A DNA stretch of 64,000 nt from the NCBI GenBank assembly GCA_005765155.1, contig VCCP01000003.1, forward strand, positions 2,976,001 through 3,040,000. Reading direction: 5' to 3'. Every line of letters starts with the position of its first letter. Position 1 is the stretch's first letter. Source of the DNA: Zelopaecilomyces penicillatus. Lineage: Eukaryota > Ascomycota > Sordariomycetes > Hypocreales > Pseudodiploosporaceae. Below the pieces are notes generated by a model. The model searched no databases, was not told the origin of the DNA, and saw only the letters and a program-made list of their open reading frames with translations. Shown here piece after piece: positions 36,281 through 48,796 of this stretch. Made by a program: the position numbers and the translations under genes.

Positions 36281-38590
36281 CTAGCAAATGATTTCTTGAT
36301 CTTCAAGGATCATGTGAGCTGCCTTCTCGCCAATGGCATATATGGTTGCCTGCGGGTGTGCGCTGATTTGAAGCGGCATGACGCTCGCATCGGCTACTCT
36401 GAGACCCTTGACGCCGTAGACACGAAGTCGCGCGTCGACAACGCCGTCTTGAATGCCATCTCGTCCCCCCATGGCACAAGTGCCAACGGGGTGCCAGTCA
36501 GTAATAGTTCTGTCAGTAATCCACTGCCTCAAGAGATCCTGATTTTCTAATGTTGGCGCCGGAGGGTCGGCTGCGGCGCGAATGATGTCCGACAGTGGTG
36601 CGGTGGCGATGATTTTGTTTGCAAAGTGAAGACACTCTTGCATCACCTCAAGATCAAGCTGACCATTGAACCCATCATAATACCTGGGATCGATCAAAGG
36701 TTTGAGCTGCCCCCCCTGCCGTGTAGGGGTTTCATTCCCTATTCTGGGCTTAACATGGATAGACCCAACTGAGAACGGATACTGTAATATCTGCAACAAC
36801 GTGCCATATTTTTTGCCTTGAATTCCTTTGAAGGAAGGACTCCAATTTCCGAGATCGAATATGTACTCGATTTGACCGAGCGCGGCATTCCCATCTAACC
36901 GTTTCGTCAATATGTCATTCTTTGCTGAGCTGTACTCAGTCAATGTTGCAGCTCTAGAGGCGAGTGCTGAGAGTAAATTGCTGGGCATGAATTGCGCAAA
37001 TGATACATAGCTAATAGAGCATGGCAAAATCGTAAGTGGTCCAGTTTGGGCACGAACATACTGTTCTTTTGCTGTGGCCGCGTACGACTCATCTTTGTTG
37101 AGGTCGTCTGGATTAGCGAGACTAGGGTCAACTTCGACAATCAATGCCAACACTGCCGATTGATTAGCACGTGTGAACTCATTATAAGTCCATATGATTG
37201 CAAAGGAGATGTTGTTCTCACTTAAATGTTCCTGCAAGTTCTCTCCAACATTGGGACTGTCCACTTTTACCGGGATTCCGGCTTTATTTAATACTTGTGG
37301 ATCCCCTATTCCTGAAAGCTCCAAAATTTGTGGTGACTGAACGCTGCCTGCTGACAAGATGATTTCACAATTGGCAGAGGCTGTATACTCCTGGCCCTGG
37401 CAAGTGAACCTAACACCAGTGGCTACCATTTCCTCATTCACACTACCCTGTTCAATTACAACCTCGTGAACAGTAGCGTGGGTTAGGATATGAAGGTTCG
37501 ATCTGGACGAGGCACAGTAGCCAGATGAGTATGACCGACGGGCAGTGCGAGGGTCGACGGTGTTAACATTAGTCCAGACACCGACGTTGGAGCCGGCGAG
37601 ATGAGCAGGGTTTGTTTGAACACCTAGAGCATTCAGAGTGCGATGCCATAGACCATGAGAGGCTGAGTAGTCAGTTGAGTAGGAGACCTGAATGGGGCCT
37701 GAGGTTCCGAAAGCTTCAATATCATGCCTAACATCATACTGTTCGCGGAGATCTTCGTTTGGTGGGTGAAACGTCTCTGACATTTTGAAGAACGGACTGG
37801 ATATGAATGATAACGAGGTTAGTCTGCTATTTTAGGTTTTATTTGAAGTTCTCTCGTGTTCCATTACTGCTGATTCATGGATAGCGAGCTCACGCCATCC
37901 CATTTGTCCCTGTAAACGATATTTGGGAATGTGTTTCTCGAGGGTTCTTTGTGTGATGTTTACAGAAATGCAATCAGCAAGCTGTTTTGACTTCCTTTCG
38001 TGGCACCCAGAGAACCTCGAATCCCGCCACTTGGCTACTTTTGCAACATGAGTGATGTTGAGAGCGAGGGGGAGTGACGAAAAGGAACAAGTACTTGCAG
38101 GTAGGATATTGGAAGTAGGCAAGTAAGTTGGACAAACTTGTCAACCCAAACAGGGTCCTTTTTCAGCTCCAATGAACGCTATATCAACTTACAGAAGATC
38201 ATCCCACCCCCAGCCAGGGTTTCCCAGGGCCTCCCATGCATCATAATCCTCTCTGCTGGCACGAACCCAAGTCATGAAGTTGAGGGCGCTGGTACCACCA
38301 ACGACCTTGCCTCGTGGCCAAGGCAACTTCCTTCCACCTAAACCGGGTTGTGGCACCGTCTCGAATTGCCAGTCGTATCGTCCACCTAGAGATCTGCCAT
38401 AGTAGGCGGGGATATCGACGTCCTCATCGTCAGTAGCATGGCCGCCAGCCTCGAGCACGCCGACAGTGAAGCGGCCGGTTTCTGCGAGCCGAGACGCAAC
38501 TACGAGGCCGGCAGTACCACCACCCACAACGAGAAAATCGAAATGCCGGCTGGCAAATGCAGCGGCAGATAGGGGCTGTTGATCCAGCAT
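36281..38590 (-). CDS. GMC-family FAD oxidoreductase
   Basis: Exons in transcription order are 38590-38193 and 37796-36281, giving 637 residues. The first exon has the FAD-binding dinucleotide motif VVGGGTAGLVVASRLAE, then VLEAGG and the GMC signature 1 region GKVVGGTSALNFMTWVRA. The join restores GWGWDDLLPFFKMSETF. The second exon has GMC signature 2 (SAGSVQSPQILELSGIG) and the active-site histidines in HPVGTC (His568) and SAHPQ (His613). There is no signal peptide, so the enzyme is likely intracellular. The family oxidises alcohols (choline, aryl or aliphatic alcohols, sugars) with FAD; the substrate cannot be told. The intron is 396 bp, long for this genome, but has a CTAAC site and good splice sites. 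Confidence 0.9.
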
Positions 38591-39768
38591 GATGCAGTAT
38601 GATTGAGCTCAGCTGAGACCGACGGTAGACGCTGGAGAGGAGACAACGGCTGTGTTTACTTTATTTGTTAAAAGTAAGAATAAAGATAAAAAAAATTAAA
38701 ATAAAACTACGACCAAAGGCCGGCCAGCGTGTGTTGAATGAAAGCTGCAGCAGTTGCTGCACAAGGCTGCTTTGCGGAACAAAGTTGACAGGCATGTGTG
38801 CTGGGGTTTTCTGAAGAAGCTGCCACCACCGGCATCGCGGTTCAATTTGGCAAGTGCCTGCCACCTCTTATTAACTGACCACTGAAAATACATCTTTAGC
38901 AATTTTTCCTCTCATCAATAATGGTGCATGAAATCCTGTCCAGGCTTTACACGAACCAAAACAGGTGCGATTACGATTTTGACAACCTCGCTCACACTTG
39001 TCGACGGTCATAACACATGCAAGCTGTCATGCTACTGCGCAGGTGCAGCAATCCTGGCGCTGGTCAGGGTGAGTGAGCCCTGAGAAATTTTGAAAGCCGA
39101 TCTGGCGTGGCCGCAGCGTGGCAAGTTGCACCTCAAGTTGGTACCGTTGCCACCAACCAAATACGATATAATTACTACGGAGCATGCAATGGGTTACGAA
39201 CTTGAATAATAGCCGTTGGTGGTGCCTCAGTTCGGCTCCCCCTGATCATAGCCCATCATGAGCCCAGGGTGGAAGTTCGCTTGTTGGTGGGTTAAATCAC
39301 ACCCGTCCCAGGACCAAACAATTGCAGCGCTTGTAAGCTGCCATTATGGGTGCCTAGCTAGGTAATTACCTGGCAGGCTGAATGTAGAAAAGGTAGTCGA
39401 TCCTTCTCAACGACGGCAGACGATATTGCCCATTAGTCCTTTACTTACCTAGCTATCTACTAGTCATGCACCTATCATCGGCTGCTGGTGAGTTTGCCCT
39501 GTCGGACAGGACGGAAGTTCCGGTTCAACGATTAACCAAAACAAGCTGTCTCAGTTAGAAACACCACGGCCCCACTTCAAGTGCTAGCCGATGAAGCCTT
39601 GTGCGAGTACAGCTAGGTTTTGTCGGGATCATCCACACTAAATATCAACATGAGTCGGTAGTTGACCGGGCCTTCCTTCGTGTATCGATGTGAGGTGTCT
39701 ATTGAGTTCGTCTCATAGCCATGAGAAAGTATGGGGAGTTACCTGATAGTGAATGGTGAAAGGCTCTA

Positions 39769-40137
39769 GTGAACTCTGTTCATAGTGCCAATGGGCGGGC
39801 CCGTGTTGAAATCGATATTGATGGGGTTGCCGCTGATCATGGTTCGCCATCCGTAGATTTGTCACAATTGATAGAAACGAAACCGGTAATAATAGAAGGC
39901 CCCGGCAGTCTCGCTCATCAAGATTGGCAAGCACACAATCAAGCCACCAACGCTAGGGTTCGAAGCTTGTTTGCATTCAAGAGAACAGAGAAGCCTGCCA
40001 AGACTAGCACCTGGGCCGAGGCGGTGATTACTGACGGAGTACCTGTAGTTCGTGGGAAAGATCTACGAATATCCAGGCGAGGAAATTTTTTAGCTAACAC
40101 TAAGCGGGCTGGCGGTTTTCGTAGTTTGTTGCCCTGA
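39769..40137 (+). other. Orphan protein-like open frame, no ATG
   Basis: An open frame of 122 codons with composition more like a real protein than the surrounding ORFs (segments such as VEIDIDGVAADHG and TSTWAEAVITDG). It starts at GTG and contains no methionine codon, so it cannot be a complete gene as it stands. It may be a missed exon or a remnant. No family is recognised. Confidence 0.2.
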
Positions 40138-41541
40138 CATGTGCCTTTTTGTGCATGGTTGTTCCTTTCGCGCTGGTTACTTCGACTGCCCTAATCTCGC
40201 TTGCTAGTTCTAGAAAGACCTTTGTTTCCATTCTACCAACAGGCCCTTGTTGAAACCTCCAAGACGATGATACCTTCTCTTCAAGGCACGGGTGGGGACT
40301 GGGAGTTTGTGTTCCCCGGACGTTCATCATTGAATTACTTTTTTTATCAAGAACGTCAGCCGCGAATGGGTTAGGTGCTTTGCCTTACCGCCTGGCTGGG
40401 CAATCATCCATATAACTTAGTACCAAAGCTAGGTGCACACAGACACATCGTTGAGGCTCAGGGCTCAGCCAGGGCTTGCGGTCGTATCCGACCACATCAA
40501 CTTTGGCACTCATGGCATGTCTAACAAGCTTGGATAAGGTGCTCATAATTTTGCCTTGGCGTTCTTTGTACTCTGTATCTCTGTGGCCAAGTTTGCGCGA
40601 GTCAGCGCGGCAGAAATGCCATGGTGTGGCATTGTGTGCAGAATGGAAGAAATGGAAGATACTGTTAGGTATTCCGCAATTAATTACTCCTTGTAGTTTT
40701 AGGCTCTGAACTCGGTGGCTGGGTTAGCTGGGCAAGGGCAAACCATTCGCCGAGGGCCGTCCCGGATCTCCACACCACCTCCAGACGATTCTGCCCCCAA
40801 CTGCCCCACGTCGCATGGCTCGGCGTTCATCCGTTCTCGAAAACTCGAACTGGCAATCCTGATCCGATAACCGACTTACCTCATTAGCTCAAACCTTGCA
40901 AGGGTATCTTGGACGACAGACCAACCAACTTCCTTACAGTTGGTCGACCTTCCATGACACACAGTTTGCCAGCCAGTGCTGCAGTCGTCGCTACCTTGGC
41001 CTGGGCGAGTCTTTCATCATGAATGAATGAATGAGTGCTGCACGCTACACGGGATGCTGCATATACTAGGCACTTTCTAACAACGATTCTTCGTGTCGAT
41101 GATTACGGACACTTTTGTCAAACTCGGTCGGAGGTCTGCCGGAGGATATGAACGGCACAACTAAAAGGGGGAGAGAGAAGGCAAATGTATCTAAGGTTCC
41201 ATTCGATGCTGATGCTGCGGGGGTTCCGCAGGGAAAGCCGGGAAGTTTCCTGCCCCTGGTATCATTGAACAGTATCATCGGCCCATGATGATGACTGGTC
41301 CAGCACCGACCGGCACTGAGTACCTTGGTTTGAGAGCCACCATGGTGAGTTAAATGCTACCATTTGATGCCTGTCTCACTGCTTCCGCCAATCAGCCCAA
41401 ATTTCGTTCCGCTAGACGTTGGGCCTAGGATTTGTGGAAGACCACACACCCAGAAGTACCTACCGTCGTCATTCCTGATCACTGTACTATACCCTGGCAA
41501 TACCACCTGGCGGACGAGAACTGGACTTTTAGTATTCGAAC

Positions 41542-41580
41542 GGGGGAAAGGGAAGGGGGAGGAGGGGGGGGGGGGGGGGG
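41542..41580 (+). repeat. G-rich tract ending in a run of 17 G
   Basis: Runs of 5, 3, 5, 2 and 17 G are separated by A bases. It is a homopurine tract and a strong G-quadruplex candidate, located about 340 bp before the rhodopsin-domain gene start. Assembly or sequencing length errors are common in such runs. Confidence 0.8.
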
Positions 41581-41921
41581 TGCCTCCAGTATGGATGCTA
41601 ACGAGATCTCTCACTACCTGATGATAATCGCTGTGCATACAATTACAAATTTACAACTACCGCGCATCCCACTGCCTGACCGGAGTTTGCAGATGTCTCT
41701 TCACGAATGTTCTGGCCTCGTGCGATCGACTGAGTTGAAGGAGAAAACCGACTGAATTCCATCTTATCTATTCATTCATCCATCATCGATAGCCCTCTCG
41801 GCGAAGAGCCTCTCCACCTTTTCTTTTTCTAATCGACAAGAGAATTGACCCAGAAACTATCTATCATTGCCCTGAAGCCTGACGTGCTTCAAACAGCTTA
41901 TGCTTTTGCGCCACCATCGCC

Positions 41922-43642
41922 ATGGAACTCACAACATCTCTGGCGATTGAATCGTGGATATTGTATGGCTTGGGTGCTGGAGTAGTCATCTGTCGATTGT
42001 ATGTACCCACCTACCAAACACACCCTGCCTAAAAGTTCGAAGAACGTGAAGGTTTCTCTGCGTCCGCGGCACCTCAACGAAGGCGATCCGAACATCGATG
42101 GCGTTCCCTGCACGAGCCCAACTAACATTTATGGCGAACTCAGATTCTCGCGGCGCATCAAGTTAGGGAAATGGAAGGACCTTCAACTCGACGACTACTT
42201 GATGATTTTTGCTCTCGTACGTACCCACCGACGATACTCAAGTTTCCACGATTCCAATCCTGGCAGGCCTGGTTCAGTCATTTAATCACCAGTGCATGAA
42301 TTGCACCCAATTTACTCCATCTGCTGCACAGTTCGCATCTGGTTTGAAGGTCGAATCATTGTACTAATATGGTTTTGTTTGCATAGCTCAACTTCACCGG
42401 TGTCGTCGTGTCTATTAATGAGGTCGCCAAAAATGGAAGTAACTACATGCCCGCCGAGGTCGCCGCCAGCCTCACAGACGAAGGACGCCAGAAAGCTATT
42501 TACGGCAGCATCATGACTTTTGTTTTGGAGATATTCACCCTCACTGGTCTTTGGACCGTGAAGGCTTGTCTTTTACTTCTTTATTCTAGACTTACGTGAG
42601 TGACGGCGCTTTGTCTCCACTGAAATTCTAGCTGGGCTCGATACTGATACGGTTACAGCAAGGGCGTGCTGGCGTTGCAACACAATATTGTGAAGATTGC
42701 TGCCGTTTATTGCTTGCTCACCTATGTTGTTGTGATGTTGATGTTTATTTTCTTCTGGTGCAACCCAACAGTCGAGTATTGGAGAGTTCCGGTGAAAATC
42801 AGTGAGTTTCCCAAGAGGCACTGGCTTTTCTTTGATCCACACATCAAGTTGCTAACGGTGTTTCGAAACAACAGTGCAATGTGCAACATATTATCACCAC
42901 ATGATATTTGCTACGGCATGCAATATCTCATCAGATTTACTGTTATTCTTCATTCCAATCCCTATCATTATGAAAACTCGTCTGCCAGCGAGGAGAAAGG
43001 TTATCCTCTGCTGCATCCTTGGCCTGGGTGTATTTAATGTAAGAACTCATCCCAAGATGTTTTGGCAACACAGCAAACAATTACTCGCGCTCCGGTTTCC
43101 CCAAATACTAAATGTGTCTTGATGAATAGGTACTTGCTGCAATTTTGAACAGATACTACAACTTTAGCAACCCGAATTCATACGTCTTCCTGTTCTGGTA
43201 TGTTGCAGAAATGGGAGTGGCTATGTTCGTCGGCAACCTACCTCTGTGCTGGCCGCTGTTTCGAGTGGCCTTTGGAATCAAGGAGACCACACACGACGCA
43301 TCATACCAATACCGGAACCAAAGCAGATCTCTTCGACGCAAGCCTCAACATAAACATATGCTGAGCAGCAGCAATGGTACATCCTGGGATAGATTGGACG
43401 ATCCCGAAGACCCTCCCGATATCGAGACGAAGCGATCAGGGTCTCATGGAGGGAGTCAGATCGAGCTTGTACCTCAGGCACTTGTGATGAGCAACCAACA
43501 CACAGCAGGGGTTAGCTCTGATCATCATCGCACGCAGTCCCAGCACCATACCAGGATAGTGGGATCCAGCAGTGGAAGCCCGCCGCGGACGAATAGAGAG
43601 AAGATAATGGTGGTGACTACAGTGGACATATCCTCTAGTTGA
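41922..43642 (+). CDS. Rhodopsin-domain (PTH11/SAT4-like) integral membrane protein
   Basis: Six exons, 41922-41998, 42144-42216, 42387-42595, 42659-42801, 42875-43038 and 43130-43642, give 392 residues. About seven membrane helices are visible, with the family's usual markers: LDDYLMIFA after helix 1, CNPTVEYWRVP, and the QCATYYHHMIFATACNISSD segment opening the sixth helix. The last about 115 residues are a polar, Ser/His-rich cytoplasmic tail. This is the large fungal-specific rhodopsin (PF20684-like) group that includes PTH11-type receptors; the ligand and role are unknown, and the cysteine-rich CFEM domain of some members is absent. All joins keep frame. Expansion of this family is common in plant- and insect-associated fungi. 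Confidence 0.87.
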
Positions 43643-46395
43643 GGCGTTTGTGGTTTCCTGAGATGAATGTTTAAAAGGGGCAAGGAGAAATAAGCGAGCA
43701 AAAAAGGCTCGCCGGCGTCTTGATGCCTGGTTCTGGTTTGGTTTGCTGCATTTTTCACACGGATTTTTGAAGCGCGCGATGTCATTGTTAAAGCGACAGC
43801 TTGTTGTTGACTGTATGTATTATGGATGACATTTTTCGCTGTATCTGAAAATACAGCCACTGATTAGGTTTATTACGAATTATTAAGAACGATTTATGGT
43901 CACTATGGTACCAGTGTATCATCATTTTCAACGGCATTGCAATTGGCATGGAAGGCTTCAATATTGATTCCGGATCGAATATCGGCGTTAAGCTGTTCTG
44001 AGAGCTGTTCGAAAGGGTGTTCGAGAATAACCACCCAACGAAGAACCACGGAGTCAGTAACCGACCAGGTTAGACCCAGGACAAGTGGGTTTGCTCTAAG
44101 CCCGGATGAAACACTTAACCCCTTGATTAGCAGCTACTCGGGTAAATAGAACCCGAAAGTTCGGCATTCATGTTTAGTTACGTACTATATTTACACTACC
44201 TATTAGCAGTCTTGATGGCAAACACCTCTCGGAGACCCACTTCAGCCGGCTTGGTAAACGGGCGGCGGAGCGGGTGGGCATTTGGTTTCGGGTCCGATCA
44301 GCACCTTATGGAGAAGTTTTTGCCTCACTGCATGTAATATTGTGCATGTGCAACAATGGGGGGAGACCAACAGATTGACAAGGTTATGTGCAAGTCATCA
44401 TCAGCCGCTGAAGAGAGATGTCTCATTTGTGGACCAGGCAGAACGTATAAAGATGGCAGGAGTCTGGGTATCGGGCTATAATAACAGTATCCAAACCTGA
44501 CCAAACCATCGAACCATCATCTAACACAAAATAATAATTTAGTTTTCCACAACAGACAATGTGGAAATTCATTTATTGTCAGACGATCAAAGTACCCAGG
44601 TCATTTGTTTGTAATACGGATTGGCCGCAAATGTCAGGTCGTGTTGGCTCAATGACAATTGGATCCATGGCTGGCTGCTTATGGCCAGGCCCCCTGAGGT
44701 CCTGCACAGTACCTGTAATTACAGCGTGCACATGCGGTATGCAGTGGACTCTGCAGTGGACAGTGACAGTGGACCTAGGCTCCATGTTAGCGGGCGGGAC
44801 CTGTGGGTATTCCCCAAAATGGCCTTCCATCTGCATCGGAAGAACTTGGGGGCCAATTGGCCAGCCCCCCCAAACCCCCTACCCAACCTAACCCTGCCAA
44901 TCTCACTCGGCCGCCCCCCCCCCCCCATCCCACCATCTTCATCTCAATGGCCCAAGCTTCGATGATGCCGCGCCATGTTTCCTTCAACAGGAACGACTCG
45001 TGTACGTGCAAACACACGGGTACCTAGCCAAGAGATGGACCAAAGCTTGGCCCTGCAAATACCGAACGGCACTTTCACTGATGCTCTAACTAGAGTTCCA
45101 TCTCAGCAAACCCGCCCTTTTCCACCTGTGAAAGAAACTTCCAGTACAAGCAAGCCAAGCTTGCGAACGAAATGTCCCTTTGACTCCCCTCCCGCAACCT
45201 CCCTTTTCATTCCACGCCGATCAGCCGCGGTGCCACAGTGCGCTAGATGGACACTAGCCGATCGCAAACTCCACTGTTGGTGCAGAGAAACCAGTGTGTG
45301 GGGGGGCAGAGCGGCGAAGAACCGGCGGCTGTACTATGGATTGGTAGCCTGTGAGGAATCATAGCGGCCGATGTCGAATGGGGTAGTCGGTTTGCAACGA
45401 CTGCCTTGTGTCTGCAAAGGTGGGTGCACACGTTTTTTGTTGTTTCGAATGCATATCATTATCATTCTCACAAATCTCAATGATGGGTACGGTGCATATT
45501 GGAGACGCTATCGAAGCCCTTTTGCCACGAGGAAAAGGGGGGGGCTATTCTATCACTGTGGTTATCCACAGCGAGAGCATCCATAGCTTCTGCCCTCTCC
45601 CATTTGGACCCATGCCGACGGTAACAATCGCGTAGTGTGTTAAACCTGATCCTGACCCTGGGACGCACGCCTTGACCAGTCTGTGACGCCAGCCACCAAC
45701 AACACCGTTCCGGCTTATGCTTCTACTTGGGTACAAACTGCACTTTGCTTTCACAACCAAGTCGGCCTCAGCGGGCTCTTAGATCTCCCAGGGTTCGGTG
45801 GTGGTGGACATGCAATACGATTCAGTATCTATCCGGCCCCCTTCAACCTGTATCACAAATGCATCCCGGGTTTGCCCTTTAGAGTTATTTCCACAAAGCC
45901 TTGCCCATCACCCAAAGCAGGCATTCAAGCGCTCGCATTAGGTCGGCGCCGCCTCCGCAATAGTGCAAGGGTTAGTTAAACACCAACAGAGCTTGATTCG
46001 CTTGAGGAATGAAAGCCACCAGGGCTAGCCTTGTCATGAGAAACTCGGCTGTTTCTTTGAACCCCGAAAGCATCATCACCCAGACAGCTGTCAGCCAAGC
46101 TTGTTATTCTCATTTCCCTTCCATGCAAACTTCTTTTCTTCTCTTCTAGTTATTGCGACAAATACTACCTTGATTCTCTCCATCGGGTTACATTGCGCAA
46201 CGACTACAAGGCTACGTTCGCAAAGCATACACGCAGAAGCTCCAGTGTGGCCAAACAAGTAATCGAAGAGAGTGGATCGAATAACCCCCAGTGTTTGATA
46301 GAGTGTGGGCATATATCTCACTTAGTGGTTGTCTTGCCACCGGCACTGCTCCTTGGTTTTGACATCGTCTCTTCGAGACTTCACGCCTTGGAGTG
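43643..46395. other. 2.8-kb intergenic region
   Basis: Upstream of the permease gene, downstream of the rhodopsin-domain gene. Only short ORFs without domains occur. A run of 13 C lies at 44914-44926. No gene or element is recognised. Confidence 0.45.
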
Positions 46396-48095
46396 ATGGC
46401 GACCACCACATCGGAGCACGACAGTATGAACAGCACCGGCGAGAAAGGTGCCATTTTCAGTATTTCGCCCTCATCCGACGATGCCCGCGGCGATATCCCA
46501 GTCAAACAAGAGATTTCATTACCTTCCAGGCTCAGGCGTTTAAACGATCGGATCGAAAACCTCGCAGGGTTCGAAGCTCGAGGGATCACCCGAGTGCTTC
46601 CCGAAGAGCGCCAGCCGGCCTCATTCATCAATGACCTCCAGGTTGCTTTACTCTGGTTTAGCGCCAATGTGTCCATCAACAACCTCGCTGTCGGCCTCTT
46701 GGGGCCGATGCTTCTGGGGCTAGGTTTCCTGGATAGTGCGCTTCTGGCTGTTTTTGGTGCCTTTATCGGTAGCTTGTCCACGGCTTATATGAGTGTCTGG
46801 GGCCCGGCGAGCGGAAACCGAACAATGGTGAGTTTCAACTGATATCGATGACTGGCTTTTTCCGTTGAAAAGCTGTAGAAAAAAAAACTAACAGTACATG
46901 TTAGGTTGTTCTTCGCTATTTTATGGGATATTGGCCATCCAAGATTCCTTGCTTCCTTAACATCGTCCTGATGGTCGGATATTGCACCATCGACTGCATC
47001 ATTGGTGGACAGGTTCTATCTGCTGTCTCTGGCGGAAACATGAGCATCATTGTGGGAATCATTGTTGTTTCCATTGTATCTTGGATTGTTGCTGTGTTTG
47101 GAATGGCTCTCTTCCAAAAATACGAAAGGTATGTATAGCTTAACCTCAAAAAGCCCTCCACACCAACACCATGCTAACCGTTTCCCTCGTCACCCAGGTT
47201 TGCCTGGTTACCTCAGGTTCTTGTTCTTTTTGTTTTGATCGGCTGTGCTGGGCCTCACTTTGATGTCAAGACGCCATCAGTTGGCTCTGGCGCGGTTCTT
47301 GCCGCCAATCGCCTCACCTTCTTCAGTCTTTGCCTTTATGTTCCCAACTCCTGGGCCGCCGCGGCCTCCGACTTTTACGTCTACTATCCTGAGCGCACTA
47401 AAAAAACTAAAATCTTCCTCCTCACATTGACGGGCGTTTGGCTATCCTTTTCTCTCGTCTACCTCATTGCCATTGGTCTCGCCACTGGCATAGCCAACAA
47501 CCCTTCATGGGCCGCGGCCAACGATATAAGTGCTGGTGCTCTTATCGTAGAGGGTTTCGCACCGCTCAAGGGATTCGGAAAGTTCTGCTCCGTTGTCATC
47601 GCCTTGGGGGTCATTGCCAACAGTATTCCCGGAACGTACTCAGCTGCTCTCGGCTGCCAGGTGCTAGGCCGATATGGAAAGATCGTTCCGCGTTGGATTT
47701 GGTCTTGTTTCTTGGTCTTGATCCAGATGGTTCTCGCCTTGGCTGGCCGGGAGCATCTCTTTCTCATCTTCCAAAATTTTCTCGCGCTCATGGGATACTG
47801 GGTCGAGTTCATGGTTTGCATTGTGCTGCAGGAACACGTCATCTTCCGGTGGAATAAAGCATTCGACTGGTCCAAATGGGAGGACAAGTCCCACCTGCCA
47901 ATTGGATGGGCCGCCCTCGCCAGCTTCCTACTCGGCTGGGTCGGTGCAATTCTCGGCATGTCCCAGGTCTGGTATGTTGGGCCTTTAGCAACTCTAGCCT
48001 CCAAGGCAGACGTGGGGGTCTACGTGGGTTGCGGCCTCACCCTCCTGAGCTTCCCGCCACTAAGATATCTAGAGCTCAAATATGTGGGACGATAG
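46396..48095 (+). CDS. Purine-cytosine permease (Fcy2-like, NCS1 family)
   Basis: Exons 46396-46827, 46905-47128 and 47198-48095 give 517 residues, usual for NCS1 fungal Fcy permeases. The N-terminal cytoplasmic part ends in RLNDRIENLAGFEARGITRVLPEER, whose GIxRVxPEER form is characteristic. About 12 membrane helices follow, including LQVALLWFSANVSINNLAVG and the SWAAAASDFYVYYPE segment in the transport core. It is predicted to import cytosine and purines with protons across the plasma membrane. The first intron acceptor follows a CTAAC site. Neighbours suggest no pathway. It is convergent with the subtilase gene. Confidence 0.93.
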
Positions 48096-48796
48096 ATGGT
48101 TATTCCTACTTCCATGGGTATAGGAAGGCGGGTTTGATACATCGAATAACCTAATGTCATACAAACTTGCTGACAAGGTCTTGGGAAAGCCATTGGAATT
48201 TTTAACTTTCTGTTTGTGGTAATTTAAAAGCGTGCAATGGGTATTTATCTCTATAGATATAGACACATATACTTGGTATAACAACAAAGTACTTGAGACT
48301 AATTTTGATGGGGGCGGCTTGATGCCTGTTCATCCGCGAATTTCATTTCAACCAAACCCCGTATCTTTTCAATGCATTGTCCGCCAGCAGGATAGTCTGT
48401 GCAGTGGCAGATGTAACTCTAGCGACCTTCTAGAGATAAAATACTGGCATTAGTCCACAATGTCATCTATACCACATAATTGCCTCGTTCAACCCAGGTA
48501 CTCCTATCTGTTGATTCTGGGGTCCAATTCGGACAACCACTGCACGAAGTGTTAAGATGAAGAAGGCATCCATTTCGCTTATATATGAAACGAAACTCTT
48601 GATTTCTGAATGATCTCAGAAATTAAGAGGCTTTCTCTATAGTCTTGGAATTTCTGAACCAAAACGCGGGTGCTGGTCCAAAATATGGTAGCGGATAGAA
48701 ACGTCGTAGGTCAGATATGAAATACATCACCTGTAGACCTTTTTGTACGGCAATATGATCTCTAATTCAACATTGTGGTCCGCTTCTCTAAAGAGC
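48096..48796. other. Convergent 3' flank
   Basis: 701 bp between the stops of the permease and subtilase genes. A/T-rich, 3' UTR-like; no gene is seen. Confidence 0.4.

Larger units (their letters stand above)
38591..41921. other. 3.3-kb intergenic region
   Basis: Between divergent GMC and rhodopsin-domain genes. It contains one protein-like ORF without ATG (39769-40137), TAGCTAGGTA-like words near 39355-39460, and a long G-rich tract at 41542-41580. The right end, from about 41760, is C/T rich and probably the leader of the next gene. Confidence 0.45.
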
